Assembly: GCA_034430155.1 (NCBI GenBank)
Contig: DAOUET010000028.1
Location: forward strand, 1 to 44,176
DNA from: DAOUET01 sp034430155
GTDB lineage: Bacteria; Chloroflexota; Anaerolineae; Anaerolineales; UBA4823
Direction of reading: 5' to 3'
Length of the DNA stretch: 44,176 nucleotides
The notes below the pieces were generated by a model. That model saw only the letters and a list, made by a program, of their open reading frames with translations. It searched no databases and had not been told where the DNA came from. The translations under genes and the position numbers were made by a program. Positions 24,547 to 32,502 of the stretch are shown here, one piece after another. Each line of letters starts with the position of its first letter. Position 1 is the first letter of the stretch.

Positions 24547-25545
24547 ATGGAGGATTCTTTGTTAGAGAAGCTCTCAAATCGTCTTTTCAACCTGTTTCCG
24601 CCAGCTTTAGCGCTCGTGCTTGGCTTGTTTTCCTTGGCGGCCTGTAAGGCCGTTTCCGGCCAAACCTCTAACGCAACCGCAGAAACCCGAAAACTGCGCG
24701 TTGTAGCTACCACCACCATTATTGGAGACGTAGTGCGCCAGATCGGCGCGGATGCCATCCAACTGACCGTGCTGTTGCCTGTCGGCGTTGATCCGCACAC
24801 ATTTGACCCAACCCCTCAAGATCTGAGCGCCCTGTCCGATAGCGAGGTTGTCTTCGCCAACGGCGCCGGTTTGGAAAGCTTTCTCGACCGCTTTATGGCA
24901 AGCGCCGGGGAGGCAGGGTCAACCGGTACATCCAAGGTTATATCCTTATCGCAAGGGATCAATCTGCGCCAAATTCAGACCCTGCCCGCACAGGCCACCG
25001 TCGATACCGACGAGCAGGGTATCGACCCTCATGTCTGGTTCGACCCTAGCAACGTCAAGGTTTGGACGCAAAACATCCAGCAAACCCTCACCGATCTTGA
25101 CCCGGCTCATGCAGAATACTATATCGGCAACGCCAATGCTTACCGCGCCCAGCTGGATGATCTGGATACCTGGATAAATGAACAGGTCGCCCAGATCCCC
25201 AAACCCAATCGCAAGCTGGTCAGCGACCATCAGGTATTCGGATATTTTGCCGATCGCTACGGCTTCGAAAGTGTGGGCGCGGTAATCCCCTCTTTCAGTT
25301 CGGCCTCGCAACCATCAGCTAAAGATGTGGCTTCCCTAGAAGATGCCATCCGGAACCAGCAGGTGCCGGCCATCTTCGTTGGGGTTACAACGAACCCAAC
25401 TCTGGCCGAACGCATAGCCGCTGACATTGGTGTGAAGGTTGTTCCGATCTATACCGGCTCATTGAGCGCCCCCGGCGGTCCTGCAGATAGCTACCTGGCG
25501 TTCATGCGCGCCGATGTCTCTGCCATTGTTACCGCCCTCAAGTAA
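24547..25545 (+). CDS. znuA: Zinc/manganese ABC transporter substrate-binding lipoprotein (ZnuA-like)
   Basis: High-affinity metal-binding lipoprotein of cluster 9 (ZnuA/TroA/PsaA). Signal peptide with lipobox LAAC (Cys near residue 33), so it is attached to the outer face of the membrane. The three His ligands are in DPHTFDPTP, GIDPHVWFDP and SDHQVFGYF. The fourth ligand, usually Asp in an xxDSL segment, reads YTGSLS here, so Asp is replaced by Gly. There is no His-rich loop. The start is uncertain: ATG 24547 has no good ribosome binding site, while GGAGG at 24549-24553 is well placed for a TTG at 24559, four codons in. It begins 14 bases after the Fur-family gene. Confidence 0.88.
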   Translation: MEDSLLEKLSNRLFNLFPPALALVLGLFSLAACKAVSGQTSNATAETRKLRVVATTTIIGDVVRQIGADAIQLTVLLPVGVDPHTFDPTPQDLSALSDSEVVFANGAGLESFLDRFMASAGEAGSTGTSKVISLSQGINLRQIQTLPAQATVDTDEQGIDPHVWFDPSNVKVWTQNIQQTLTDLDPAHAEYYIGNANAYRAQLDDLDTWINEQVAQIPKPNRKLVSDHQVFGYFADRYGFESVGAVIPSFSSASQPSAKDVASLEDAIRNQQVPAIFVGVTTNPTLAERIAADIGVKVVPIYTGSLSAPGGPADSYLAFMRADVSAIVTALK

Positions 25546-25577
25546 TTGATCTTATCAACAGCACACTCAAGGTGATT

Positions 25578-26444
25578 ATGCCCATGGTAACCGCCGAACG
25601 TCGTAAACCAAATCTAATCCACCGGGGAATTCCTCACCAACCCGGCACCCCCATCTTGGATGTTTCTCGAGTGAGCGTGCGCTACAATGGCCGTTACGCT
25701 CTGGAGGACGTCTCTTTTCAGCTCAGTAGCGGCGATCGGGTCGCCGTGGTCGGACCTAATGGCGCCGGTAAAAGTACGCTCTTTAAGGTTATCGCCGGTG
25801 TTTTGGAGCCTAATTCCGGCACAGTCCAGGTTTATGGTGGCGGGCCAGGAGCACATATTTGCATCGCTTATGTACCACAACGGACCCAGGTGGACTGGGA
25901 TTTTCCCGTGAGTGTCGCCGACGTAGTCATGATGGGCCGCATCGGTAAAATAGGCCTTTTCGGGTGGCCGAAAACCAAAGACTGGGATTTCGTGCGCCAA
26001 TCTCTGCAGGTGGTTGGCTTGGCTGACCTGGTTCATCGACAGATCAGCGAGCTTTCCGGCGGTCAACAACAACGCATGTTCATCGCCCGCGCCCTTGTCC
26101 AGGAGGCCGAATTAATGTTAATGGATGAGCCTCTCACCGGGCTGGACCTCACCTCACAGGAAATTATCTTCCAAAGCCTGGAGGAGCTGGGCAAGCGCGG
26201 CGTCACCGTGCTGGTTGCCATGCATGATCTAAAGTCGGCAGCTGAGCAGTTCGATCTAGCTATGCTCTTGAATCGTCGTTTGTTGGGATTTGGAAAACCG
26301 GAAGAAATATTTACCCCCGAGCATCTGGTAGAGGCCTATGGCGACCATCTGCATATCGTCCACACCGGGGAGCAGATCTTAGCCCTCTCAGACACCTGCT
26401 GTGACAAAGGCGATCAGCCTGCCCTAAAAGGAGTCAAAGGATGA
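25578..26444 (+). CDS. znuC: Zinc/manganese ABC transporter ATPase (ZnuC-like)
   Basis: Cytoplasmic ATPase that powers metal import, 288 residues. Walker A is GPNGAGKST, the signature LSGGQQQR, Walker B LMLMDEPLTGLD, and the switch His lies in AMHDLKSA. The metal-transporter type shows in VSVADVVMMGRIGKIG, typical of the cluster 9 ATPases. A C-terminal extension with CC (DTCCDKG) may bind metal but is short. AAGGTGAT at 25569-25576 supports the ATG at 25578; GTG 25572 and ATG 25584 are alternatives. The stop overlaps the permease start (ATGA), so the two are coupled. Confidence 0.92.
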   Translation: MPMVTAERRKPNLIHRGIPHQPGTPILDVSRVSVRYNGRYALEDVSFQLSSGDRVAVVGPNGAGKSTLFKVIAGVLEPNSGTVQVYGGGPGAHICIAYVPQRTQVDWDFPVSVADVVMMGRIGKIGLFGWPKTKDWDFVRQSLQVVGLADLVHRQISELSGGQQQRMFIARALVQEAELMLMDEPLTGLDLTSQEIIFQSLEELGKRGVTVLVAMHDLKSAAEQFDLAMLLNRRLLGFGKPEEIFTPEHLVEAYGDHLHIVHTGEQILALSDTCCDKGDQPALKGVKG

Positions 26445-27316
26445 GTCTATTCTCAGACCTGATCCTGGCACCCTTGAATTATCCTTTCATGGTACGCGGC
26501 CTTTTAGCAGCTATCATGGTTGGGATTGTTTGCGCCACCGTAGGCACTTATATTGTCTTGCGAGGCATGGCCTTCTTTGGCGATGCCCTGGCTCACGCTA
26601 TCCTGCCAGGTATCGCGGTGGGCTATTTAGCTAGTGGGGGCGTCAGAGAACCAATCTTCTGGTGGGGATTGCTGACCGCCATCCTCACATCACTTGGCAT
26701 TGGAGCCATCAGCAGGGCGACGAAAATCAAAGAAGATACAGCCATCGGCATCATATTCGCTGGTATGTTCGCGCTTGGAATCGCCTTGATCTCCACCGTA
26801 CGTAGCTACACTGTGGACCTCACCCATTTTTTGTTCGGCGATGTATTAGGCGTTTCAACAGGCGATCTGTTGCTGACCGGCATATTTGCTAGTCTAGTCA
26901 TCCTGACGGTTTTACTCTTCTACAAAGAATTCCTGGTGCTCTCCTTCGATCCTGTTCTCGCAGCTACCTTACGCCTGCCAGACAGGTTTTTTGAATATCT
27001 CTTGTTGGTTTTGGTAGCCGTGACCATCGTGGTCTCATTACAAACTGTGGGCGTGGCGCTCATGGTAGCGATGTTGGTCACTCCAGCTGCTACCGCTTTC
27101 CTGCTCACCCGCCGCTTGCCGGTAATGATGGCTCTGGCTGCCCTTATCGGGTCTGGGTCTGGCATCCTGGGCCTGTATCTTTCTTACTACCTCAATTTGG
27201 CTTCTGGCGCTGCCATTGTGCTCACCTGCACGGGGGTCTTTTTACTTGTCTGGTTAGGGCGCACGCTAAAGAGCATCATCCAGGATAGGGGTTTGCACCC
27301 ACTGCTCTCTGATTAA
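26441..27316 (+). CDS. znuB: Zinc/manganese ABC transporter permease (ZnuB-like)
   Basis: Membrane channel of the metal importer, 291 residues, with about eight helices, all typical of the ABC-3 family. The family segment RGMAFFGDALAHAILPGIAVGYL (about residues 41-63; given here as two parts, RGMAFFGDALAHA and ILPGIAVGYL) is intact and carries conserved His and Asp residues of the metal path. A later VGVALMVAMLVTPAATA segment is also conserved. It overlaps the ATPase gene by four bases (ATGA). It is the last gene of the regulator, binding-protein, ATPase, permease operon. No clear hairpin terminator follows before the convergent CapA-like gene. Confidence 0.92.
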   Translation: MSLFSDLILAPLNYPFMVRGLLAAIMVGIVCATVGTYIVLRGMAFFGDALAHAILPGIAVGYLASGGVREPIFWWGLLTAILTSLGIGAISRATKIKEDTAIGIIFAGMFALGIALISTVRSYTVDLTHFLFGDVLGVSTGDLLLTGIFASLVILTVLLFYKEFLVLSFDPVLAATLRLPDRFFEYLLLVLVAVTIVVSLQTVGVALMVAMLVTPAATAFLLTRRLPVMMALAALIGSGSGILGLYLSYYLNLASGAAIVLTCTGVFLLVWLGRTLKSIIQDRGLHPLLSD

Positions 27317-27426
27317 TTACGGGTCCCGTCAAAAAATCAACAAAGGGGCAAGGCCGAGCCATCAAAGCCTGCCTAACCTCCTCTCCCTTCAATGAAATTG
27401 TGAGAACTTAGCCCTGTCCTTCATGT

Positions 27427-28566
27427 TCAGCGCAAAGCCTGGCTGGCCGCCTCAATCCGGGCCAGGATCTCAGCTGCTTCGGCCTGACCGGCGAGGTGCA
27501 CCCGCCCGTCGCCGTCTACATGGGTTGGAACCATATCGTAACCCATCAAGCGCCGCCCCTCAAAGGTCACTCGTAAGATCACCCCTTGTTGGTGATCGAG
27601 CGCCCAGTTTTGGTCGAAGACAAAGTTGCCCAACCCGTAGAATACCATCACCCCCGCCATCTCCTGCACTGCCTGCACCACATGGGTATGATTACCCACC
27701 ACCATATCCGCGCCCGCTTCTACCGCTACCTGTGCCAATTCCCTTTGACCCCAATTAGGTGTGGCTACATCCTCGGGACCCCAATGCGGCATTACCACGA
27801 CTACGTCAGCTGCCTGGCGCGCGGCTGCGATAGCTACCCGCAGATTCTCTTCGGTGAGAACCGCGATGCCAGGTTGGTCTACCATGGCAAAAACCCGCGG
27901 TTCAATCTGCCCCAAGGAAACAAAACCGAAGCGCACTCCATTTACGCTCACTACCACCGGCTGCATGGCTTCTGCCAAATCCTTTCCGGCGCCCACTGGG
28001 ACGATTCCGGCTCGTCGCAGGTTATCGAGCGTCTCGAAAAAGGTGCGGTCGTCACAATTACTCAAACCGCAGTTCTTGATATGATTGGTCGCTACGCTCA
28101 TTAAATCGAAACCAGCCCTAGACATGGCTCCGGCGTTATCCGAACTTCCCACCAACACGTAAGTGGACACACAGCCGGTGTGCGCCGGGTAATCGCTTAG
28201 GGTGGCGTTGAGAGTGCCTACCGCCAGGTCGGCCTGCGTGATCAACGGGCGCACTTCCTCGTAGAGATAATCGCTCTCTCCCTTAGCGTCGATAGCAGCC
28301 TGCACGCAACGGGCTGGCACGATGACACCGGTGAACAGCAAGGTCGTCTTAGGGACTAAATTGGTAGGGTCAGGTTTAGGTTGCGGCAAAGGTGTAGCCG
28401 TTTTCGTAGGGGCGCCTTGCGTTGAAGTCGGGCTGGCTGACACAGTCTGGCTGGGTAGTGCGGGGCTGCTGGTTCTGGCAAGCGGGGTATCCGCTGGCAC
28501 GGTCTGCGGGACGCAGGCACTGGTTAAGGTTAATAAGATCAGAAAGATCAGGTTGGTACGAAGCAT
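27427..28566 (-). CDS. CapA-family (PGA_cap metallophosphatase-like) lipoprotein with altered N-terminal motifs
   Basis: A 379-residue lipoprotein (lipobox LTSAC, Cys near residue 18) followed by a Thr/Pro-rich linker (about 25-70) and a CapA/PGA_cap domain. The late motifs are normal: MPHWGPED, GNHTHVVQAV and YGLGNFVFDQ. The early ones are not: the usual GDxMLxR is TGVIVPARC, the usual NLExP is GTLNATLSD, and the ANNH.xDyG motif is ATNHIKNCG. Several expected metal ligands are therefore missing. Four to five Cys in this half may form disulfides. The classical role, capsule polyglutamate export, is doubtful. A TATAATG overlaps the start codon, so promoter and start cannot be resolved here. 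Confidence 0.8.
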   Translation of the reverse strand: MLRTNLIFLILLTLTSACVPQTVPADTPLARTSSPALPSQTVSASPTSTQGAPTKTATPLPQPKPDPTNLVPKTTLLFTGVIVPARCVQAAIDAKGESDYLYEEVRPLITQADLAVGTLNATLSDYPAHTGCVSTYVLVGSSDNAGAMSRAGFDLMSVATNHIKNCGLSNCDDRTFFETLDNLRRAGIVPVGAGKDLAEAMQPVVVSVNGVRFGFVSLGQIEPRVFAMVDQPGIAVLTEENLRVAIAAARQAADVVVVMPHWGPEDVATPNWGQRELAQVAVEAGADMVVGNHTHVVQAVQEMAGVMVFYGLGNFVFDQNWALDHQQGVILRVTFEGRRLMGYDMVPTHVDGDGRVHLAGQAEAAEILARIEAASQALR

Positions 28567-28650
28567 TATAGGCTGGTTAAATGCAGAGGCTTTGTGTGGC
28601 TCTCATCTGGGGATAGAAGAAATATGATCGCGGGTAGATCATAAAGCTTT

Positions 28651-29811
28651 TCACTTTCTACTGCCAGTCTTACTTCGCGGTTGGTTTAGAGCCAAGCGAA
28701 TTTCAGCCAGTACAATCTCATCCCTTTCGTGTTGGAGCGCTTCCCGCAAAGCCTTGCGAGCATCTTCCCCCCCAATCAGTCCCAGCGCCCAGGCTGCCTG
28801 GCTGCGGACTAACGTCTCTACATCCGAGTTCAACGCTTGAACCAGTGCCGGGACGGCGGCAGGGTCACGGGCGTTTCCAAGGGCGACGCACACATTGCGC
28901 AGGTAGCCGCGCCGTTTGGCGCGTTTGACGGGGCTGCCTTTAAATTTCCGGTTAAATGCCTCGATATTAAGCGATAACTCCTCCACCAGATCGGGGTGCG
29001 GTACTCCCTGGCGGGGAGCGAAAGATTGGTCCCCAAGGGGGCTGGCAAAGCGCTGGTTCCACGGGCATACTTGCTGGCACACATCGCAACCGAACACCCA
29101 GGCCCCCATCTGTGATCGCAAATCAGGTGGTATCGTCCCTTTTAATTCGATAGTCAGGTATGATATGCAACGCGAGGCCTCCAGCATGCGATCGGGCAGG
29201 ATACAGCTGGTCGGACAGGCTTCCAGGCAACGATTGCAACTGCCACAGCGATCGGGCAGGAAGGGCGCATCCGCCTCTAAAGCGAGTCCTAATAGGATTT
29301 CCGCCAACAGGTAATAGGAGCCCTTGGTTGGATTGATCAAACAGGTATTTTTTCCAATCCAGCCCAAACCGGCCCGCTGCCCCAGATCTCGCTCAAGCAG
29401 GGGCCCGCTATCGGTATACCAGCGATGTGGTACAGGTGCGCCTACTTGTTTTTCGATAAAATCCACTAAAGCACGCAGGCGTTTTGGGATCACCTTGTGG
29501 TAATCGTCTCCCCAGGCGTAAGCAGCCACCTGCCCATTCAAGCCCGGGGGGGTTTCAAGCAAAACGGATTCCGGCGTTGGATAACGTATCCCTATGACCA
29601 GGATCGATTGGCATTCGAGCAAGACCGCGCCTGGGTCTGCTCTGCGCTGCTGGGATCGTTCGGTGCTTAAATAACCCATTTCGCCATGATACCCAGCCTC
29701 CAGCCAGGTTTCGAAAACATCCAGATGCGCTGGCGGGTCGGGAGTGGTTACGCCGACCAGCTCAAAACCCAACCTCCTGGCTTCATCTTTTATCCGCTGG
29801 GTGAGGGACAT
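28651..29811 (-). CDS. queG: Epoxyqueuosine reductase
   Basis: Cobalamin- and Fe-S-dependent enzyme that reduces epoxyqueuosine to queuosine in tRNA, the last step of queuosine synthesis. The 386-residue product has the QueG layout: N-terminal DUF1730 region (SILVIGIRYPTP), two [4Fe-4S] clusters in CGSCNRCLEACPTSC and CDVCQQVCPWN, and C-terminal HEAT-like repeats (VPALVQALNSD ... AWALGLIGGEDARKALREAL). The start at 29811 gives the usual N-terminus (SLTQRIKDEARRLGF). No ribosome binding site is visible; TACAAT is six bases before the ATG. The other queuosine genes are not in the window, but the tRNA-modifying miaB is 2.7 kb upstream. Confidence 0.94.
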   Translation of the reverse strand: MSLTQRIKDEARRLGFELVGVTTPDPPAHLDVFETWLEAGYHGEMGYLSTERSQQRRADPGAVLLECQSILVIGIRYPTPESVLLETPPGLNGQVAAYAWGDDYHKVIPKRLRALVDFIEKQVGAPVPHRWYTDSGPLLERDLGQRAGLGWIGKNTCLINPTKGSYYLLAEILLGLALEADAPFLPDRCGSCNRCLEACPTSCILPDRMLEASRCISYLTIELKGTIPPDLRSQMGAWVFGCDVCQQVCPWNQRFASPLGDQSFAPRQGVPHPDLVEELSLNIEAFNRKFKGSPVKRAKRRGYLRNVCVALGNARDPAAVPALVQALNSDVETLVRSQAAWALGLIGGEDARKALREALQHERDEIVLAEIRLALNQPRSKTGSRK

Positions 29812-29817
29812 ACGACC

Positions 29818-29823
29818 ATTGTA
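29818..29823 (-). promoter_or_regulatory. -10-like TACAAT six bases before the queG ATG
   Basis: On the minus strand TACAAT is followed by GGTCGT and the ATG at 29811, with no ribosome binding site. No good -35 hexamer is seen. Fits the leaderless pattern of other genes in the window. Confidence 0.45.
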
Positions 29824-29884
29824 ACCCAAATGCAAAAGGGTTCCCGCGATGGGGAACCCTCTACAAACCTAAACCAAGGGTGGT

Positions 29885-30877
29885 TTATTGATTGCAGTCC
29901 AAACTAAATCTCACCCGGTTGGATGTCGCCTCATTGGGAACGGAGATGTGTAGCTGTGCCCAGCCCTCCACTGAATCCGAGATGTCCAGCGTGTAAGTCA
30001 AGGTGTGATTGCCCGCTGAGAAATCAGCTGTCACCGGGCTTGGCAGCGAGAACACAAACCCCGGGGTATCGGCTCCCGCTTCCAGTTCGTATGTTACCGT
30101 GGTCGCTTTGCTCAGGGTGAAGTTTGCCGTAAAAATGAAACTATAGGGACATTCTCCGGGAGAAGCGTTATCGACGCTTATGCTGGCATCGCTAACCCGC
30201 GCCCCACCTGATGGAGGCGAGGTCACCTCTGCCCCTGGAGTGCCTGTAACCACATTTATCTCAACGTAAACGGCGGTAGTAAAAAGTTCCCCGGCAGCGC
30301 TACGCATCTCCCAAAAACCGCGATAAGTTCCCGAGGTTTGAGGGGCGACCAGGTCAACTGCCAGGTCTACGCTACCTCCAGGTGGGACCTCTTGGGTGAG
30401 CGGGACAGAGTCGGGACCGCCCATTTGAGAGCCGCCGATGAAAACCAGAGAGTATCCCGTCGTCCATGTAGCGCTGCCGGCATTTCGCAAACGCCACACC
30501 TTCCTGAAAGCCTCTCCTGAACGAAAGTTGCTTCCATCCGGCACCGTGATGTCTGCCACATACTCCACCAGGTTTGTTCCAGCGCTGACGCTGCTCAGGG
30601 GGGCTGTGACTGTGACCAGTTGCTCGAAGGTAACTGTAACCGCTGCGCTCGGCGTCGCCTTTGGGAGCGTTTCGGCTTGCAAAGGGGTAGGTGCGGTTGT
30701 TTCCGTGGCGATAGGTTTAGCCAGCTCAGTCAGCCTGGCATCGGCAGTTTGAGCTGCAGCTGTTAGTACCGTATCTGGTCGTGAAGTGGGGGTCGTGTCG
30801 GCGGTGTCCGTTCCGCAGGCCGCCAGGAGTCCCCAAACCACCCCTATCAACCACAGGCGTTTAATTGTAATCCACAT
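29885..30877 (-). CDS. NBR1-Ig-domain lipoprotein, second of a tandem pair
   Basis: A 330-residue lipoprotein (lipobox LLAAC, Cys near 21). After a Thr-rich linker (about 25-100) comes an Ig-like domain of the next-to-BRCA1 (NBR1) type: DGSNFRSGEAFRKVWRLRN, SATWTTGYSLVF, then the PPGGSVDLAVDLVAP and GTYRGFWEMRS hallmarks. A second beta-rich domain (about 228-330) has no recognised family. In autophagy NBR1 this fold binds proteins; in bacteria its role is unknown, likely an extracellular adhesion or binding module. TAAGGAAG is four bases before the ATG. It lies 28 bases after its paralogue and is probably co-transcribed with it. Confidence 0.86.
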   Translation of the reverse strand: MWITIKRLWLIGVVWGLLAACGTDTADTTPTSRPDTVLTAAAQTADARLTELAKPIATETTAPTPLQAETLPKATPSAAVTVTFEQLVTVTAPLSSVSAGTNLVEYVADITVPDGSNFRSGEAFRKVWRLRNAGSATWTTGYSLVFIGGSQMGGPDSVPLTQEVPPGGSVDLAVDLVAPQTSGTYRGFWEMRSAAGELFTTAVYVEINVVTGTPGAEVTSPPSGGARVSDASISVDNASPGECPYSFIFTANFTLSKATTVTYELEAGADTPGFVFSLPSPVTADFSAGNHTLTYTLDISDSVEGWAQLHISVPNEATSNRVRFSLDCNQ

Positions 30878-30905
30878 AAATCTTCCTTATCCTGCGCTCA
30901 CCTTT

Positions 30906-32072
30906 TTACCGCTCGATACGGGCTGACCCCCAGATGGCTAGATCAGCGCTCGGAGAGCCGTCTGCAAGCACTACCAGGATGAACTTTACTTTCTTAGCCT
31001 TCAAATTTGCTAAATCCACATCCACGTAGAGCAAATGGCCATCACAGGATTTGCTCCATTCTTTGATCATCTGCTTGCCACCCGGATCCTCATACCATAG
31101 TTGATAGATCACGTGGGCACCATCACAATTTTCAAGGAATCCCAACTTGGCTTTGAAATGATCACCTTCTTGTACGGTGTACTCTGAAAAAGTCCCGGAG
31201 ATTTTGCCGTCATCATTGTGCTTGGGTCCAGTGATCAAGGTTTTGCCAGCCGCGCTGCCGTCCTCGAGTTTGATATTCTCTTTCAGCTTGGCGACTCCAT
31301 TTGGATCGTCATCCGCCCCGCCAAAAGTGATATTGACCTCGCTGCCTCCACCACTGGATACCCAATTGGCAGACGAGGCCTTTGCGATGAAGTCATACAC
31401 AATGCCCGATGTGACCCCGACTTTGATCTTCACCCAAAATTCTTTATCGGCCTTTTCTCCCAGCCCGAAAAGCACACCGGAGGCGTTGCGCAACATCCAA
31501 AAGCCCTGGTAAGTGCCGGGTGTATCCGGCGCTTTTAGATCTATGGAAACATCCACCGTCTCACCCGGCGGCACGCTGCCAGTGGTCAGCTGCTTGGAAG
31601 CTGCACCCCCCATAGCCTCCCCGTGGTCAAAAACAACCGCATAATTCGAGTTCCAGGTACAGGTGCCCGTGTTCTTTAACCGCCAGGTCTTGGTGAAATC
31701 TGCGCCTGGATCAACCCGGCTGTTATCGGGGAAAGTCACATCCTCCACAAAGGCAGCCCGGTCGCAGATTTCGGGCGTAGCAGTCGGCTGAGGCTGCGTG
31801 TTGCTGGGCAGCGCCGTGGGGGTCTCTTCTGGTGTAAAGCTAGGTGAGGGGGTTTCTCCTGAAGGGGGTATGCTGGTTTCCTCGAGAGTTGCGGAAGGTT
31901 GTACTTCAGAAGCTGCCTGGGTTAATTGCACCTCTACTGTTTGGGCGGCATAAGTAAAAATCAATTCAGGCCCTGGGGGTGTCGGCGCACCTGGCCCCGG
32001 AAAATTACAGGCGTTCAGGCCCAGCAACGCCAGCAGCAAGATTACAAGCACTCGACTTCGAGACGTGTGCAT
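30906..32072 (-). CDS. NBR1-Ig-domain lipoprotein, first of a tandem pair
   Basis: A 388-residue lipoprotein (lipobox GLNAC, Cys near 22). A Thr/Pro/Ser-rich linker (about 55-102) precedes an NBR1-type Ig domain (about 105-215): DNSRVDPGADFTKTWRLKN, CTWNSNYAVVF, PPGETVDVSIDLKAPDTPGTY in two parts, and GFWMLRNASG. The remaining 170 residues form a beta-rich domain of unknown family (FGGADDDPNG, YTVQEGDHFKAKLGFLENCD). Ig domains of the pair are clearly related but the C-terminal domains differ, suggesting duplication followed by domain exchange or divergence. A strong AGGAGGAG lies seven bases before the ATG. It is the first gene of a two-gene operon. Confidence 0.87.
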   Translation of the reverse strand: MHTSRSRVLVILLLALLGLNACNFPGPGAPTPPGPELIFTYAAQTVEVQLTQAASEVQPSATLEETSIPPSGETPSPSFTPEETPTALPSNTQPQPTATPEICDRAAFVEDVTFPDNSRVDPGADFTKTWRLKNTGTCTWNSNYAVVFDHGEAMGGAASKQLTTGSVPPGETVDVSIDLKAPDTPGTYQGFWMLRNASGVLFGLGEKADKEFWVKIKVGVTSGIVYDFIAKASSANWVSSGGGSEVNITFGGADDDPNGVAKLKENIKLEDGSAAGKTLITGPKHNDDGKISGTFSEYTVQEGDHFKAKLGFLENCDGAHVIYQLWYEDPGGKQMIKEWSKSCDGHLLYVDVDLANLKAKKVKFILVVLADGSPSADLAIWGSARIER

Positions 32073-32502
32073 TCTTCTCCTCCTGTAGTTAATCAGCGAA
32101 TTAATTCAAGTCTTCTCTTCTAAAATGATGACGAATCTCGTTCACATTTTGATCCCAAATCTTTTTACAGCTTTTGGGTATGAGGCCTCCCGCCTGCCCC
32201 ATCCTTCCGAGACTTGAACCATCCAACCTCTCTAAATCTCACCGATCCACTTTCCTTCCTTTGAGTTGCAATCGTTCCAGATTGCAGCGCATGTTTGCCG
32301 GAAATGTGCTCAGGTTTCTATCCGCCAGCATCTACTATACAATCCCTTATCGAGCATGTCAAGCAGATTACCCCCTCCTGAATTCTAGGGAGCATATAAA
32401 GATAAAGGATAATAAGCTCAATGGCAGGGCATCAGATTTGACGTCAGGAAGAGTGGGCATTCAGGTCGCCGCTCTTTCTTGATCGTATAATCTCTTCAGG
32501 AT
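32073..32502. other. Intergenic region between miaB and the NBR1-Ig operon
   Basis: About 430 bases without a recognisable gene. It must hold the promoter of the NBR1-Ig operon, but I see no convincing -35/-10 pair. A 9-base hairpin with one G-U pair (GTTGCAATC at 32265-32273, GATTGCAGC at 32280-32288) is present without a U tract, so the miaB terminator is not obvious. Confidence 0.55.

Noticed and set aside
28561..28566. TATAAT before the CapA-like gene as another leaderless start
   Set aside because: The box overlaps the ATG itself, so a transcript starting seven bases further on would lack the start codon.
32203..32220. T-loop-like GGTTCAAGTC on the minus strand, suggesting a tRNA gene
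   Set aside because: The flanking bases do not form a T stem and no acceptor stem or anticodon arm can be drawn around it.
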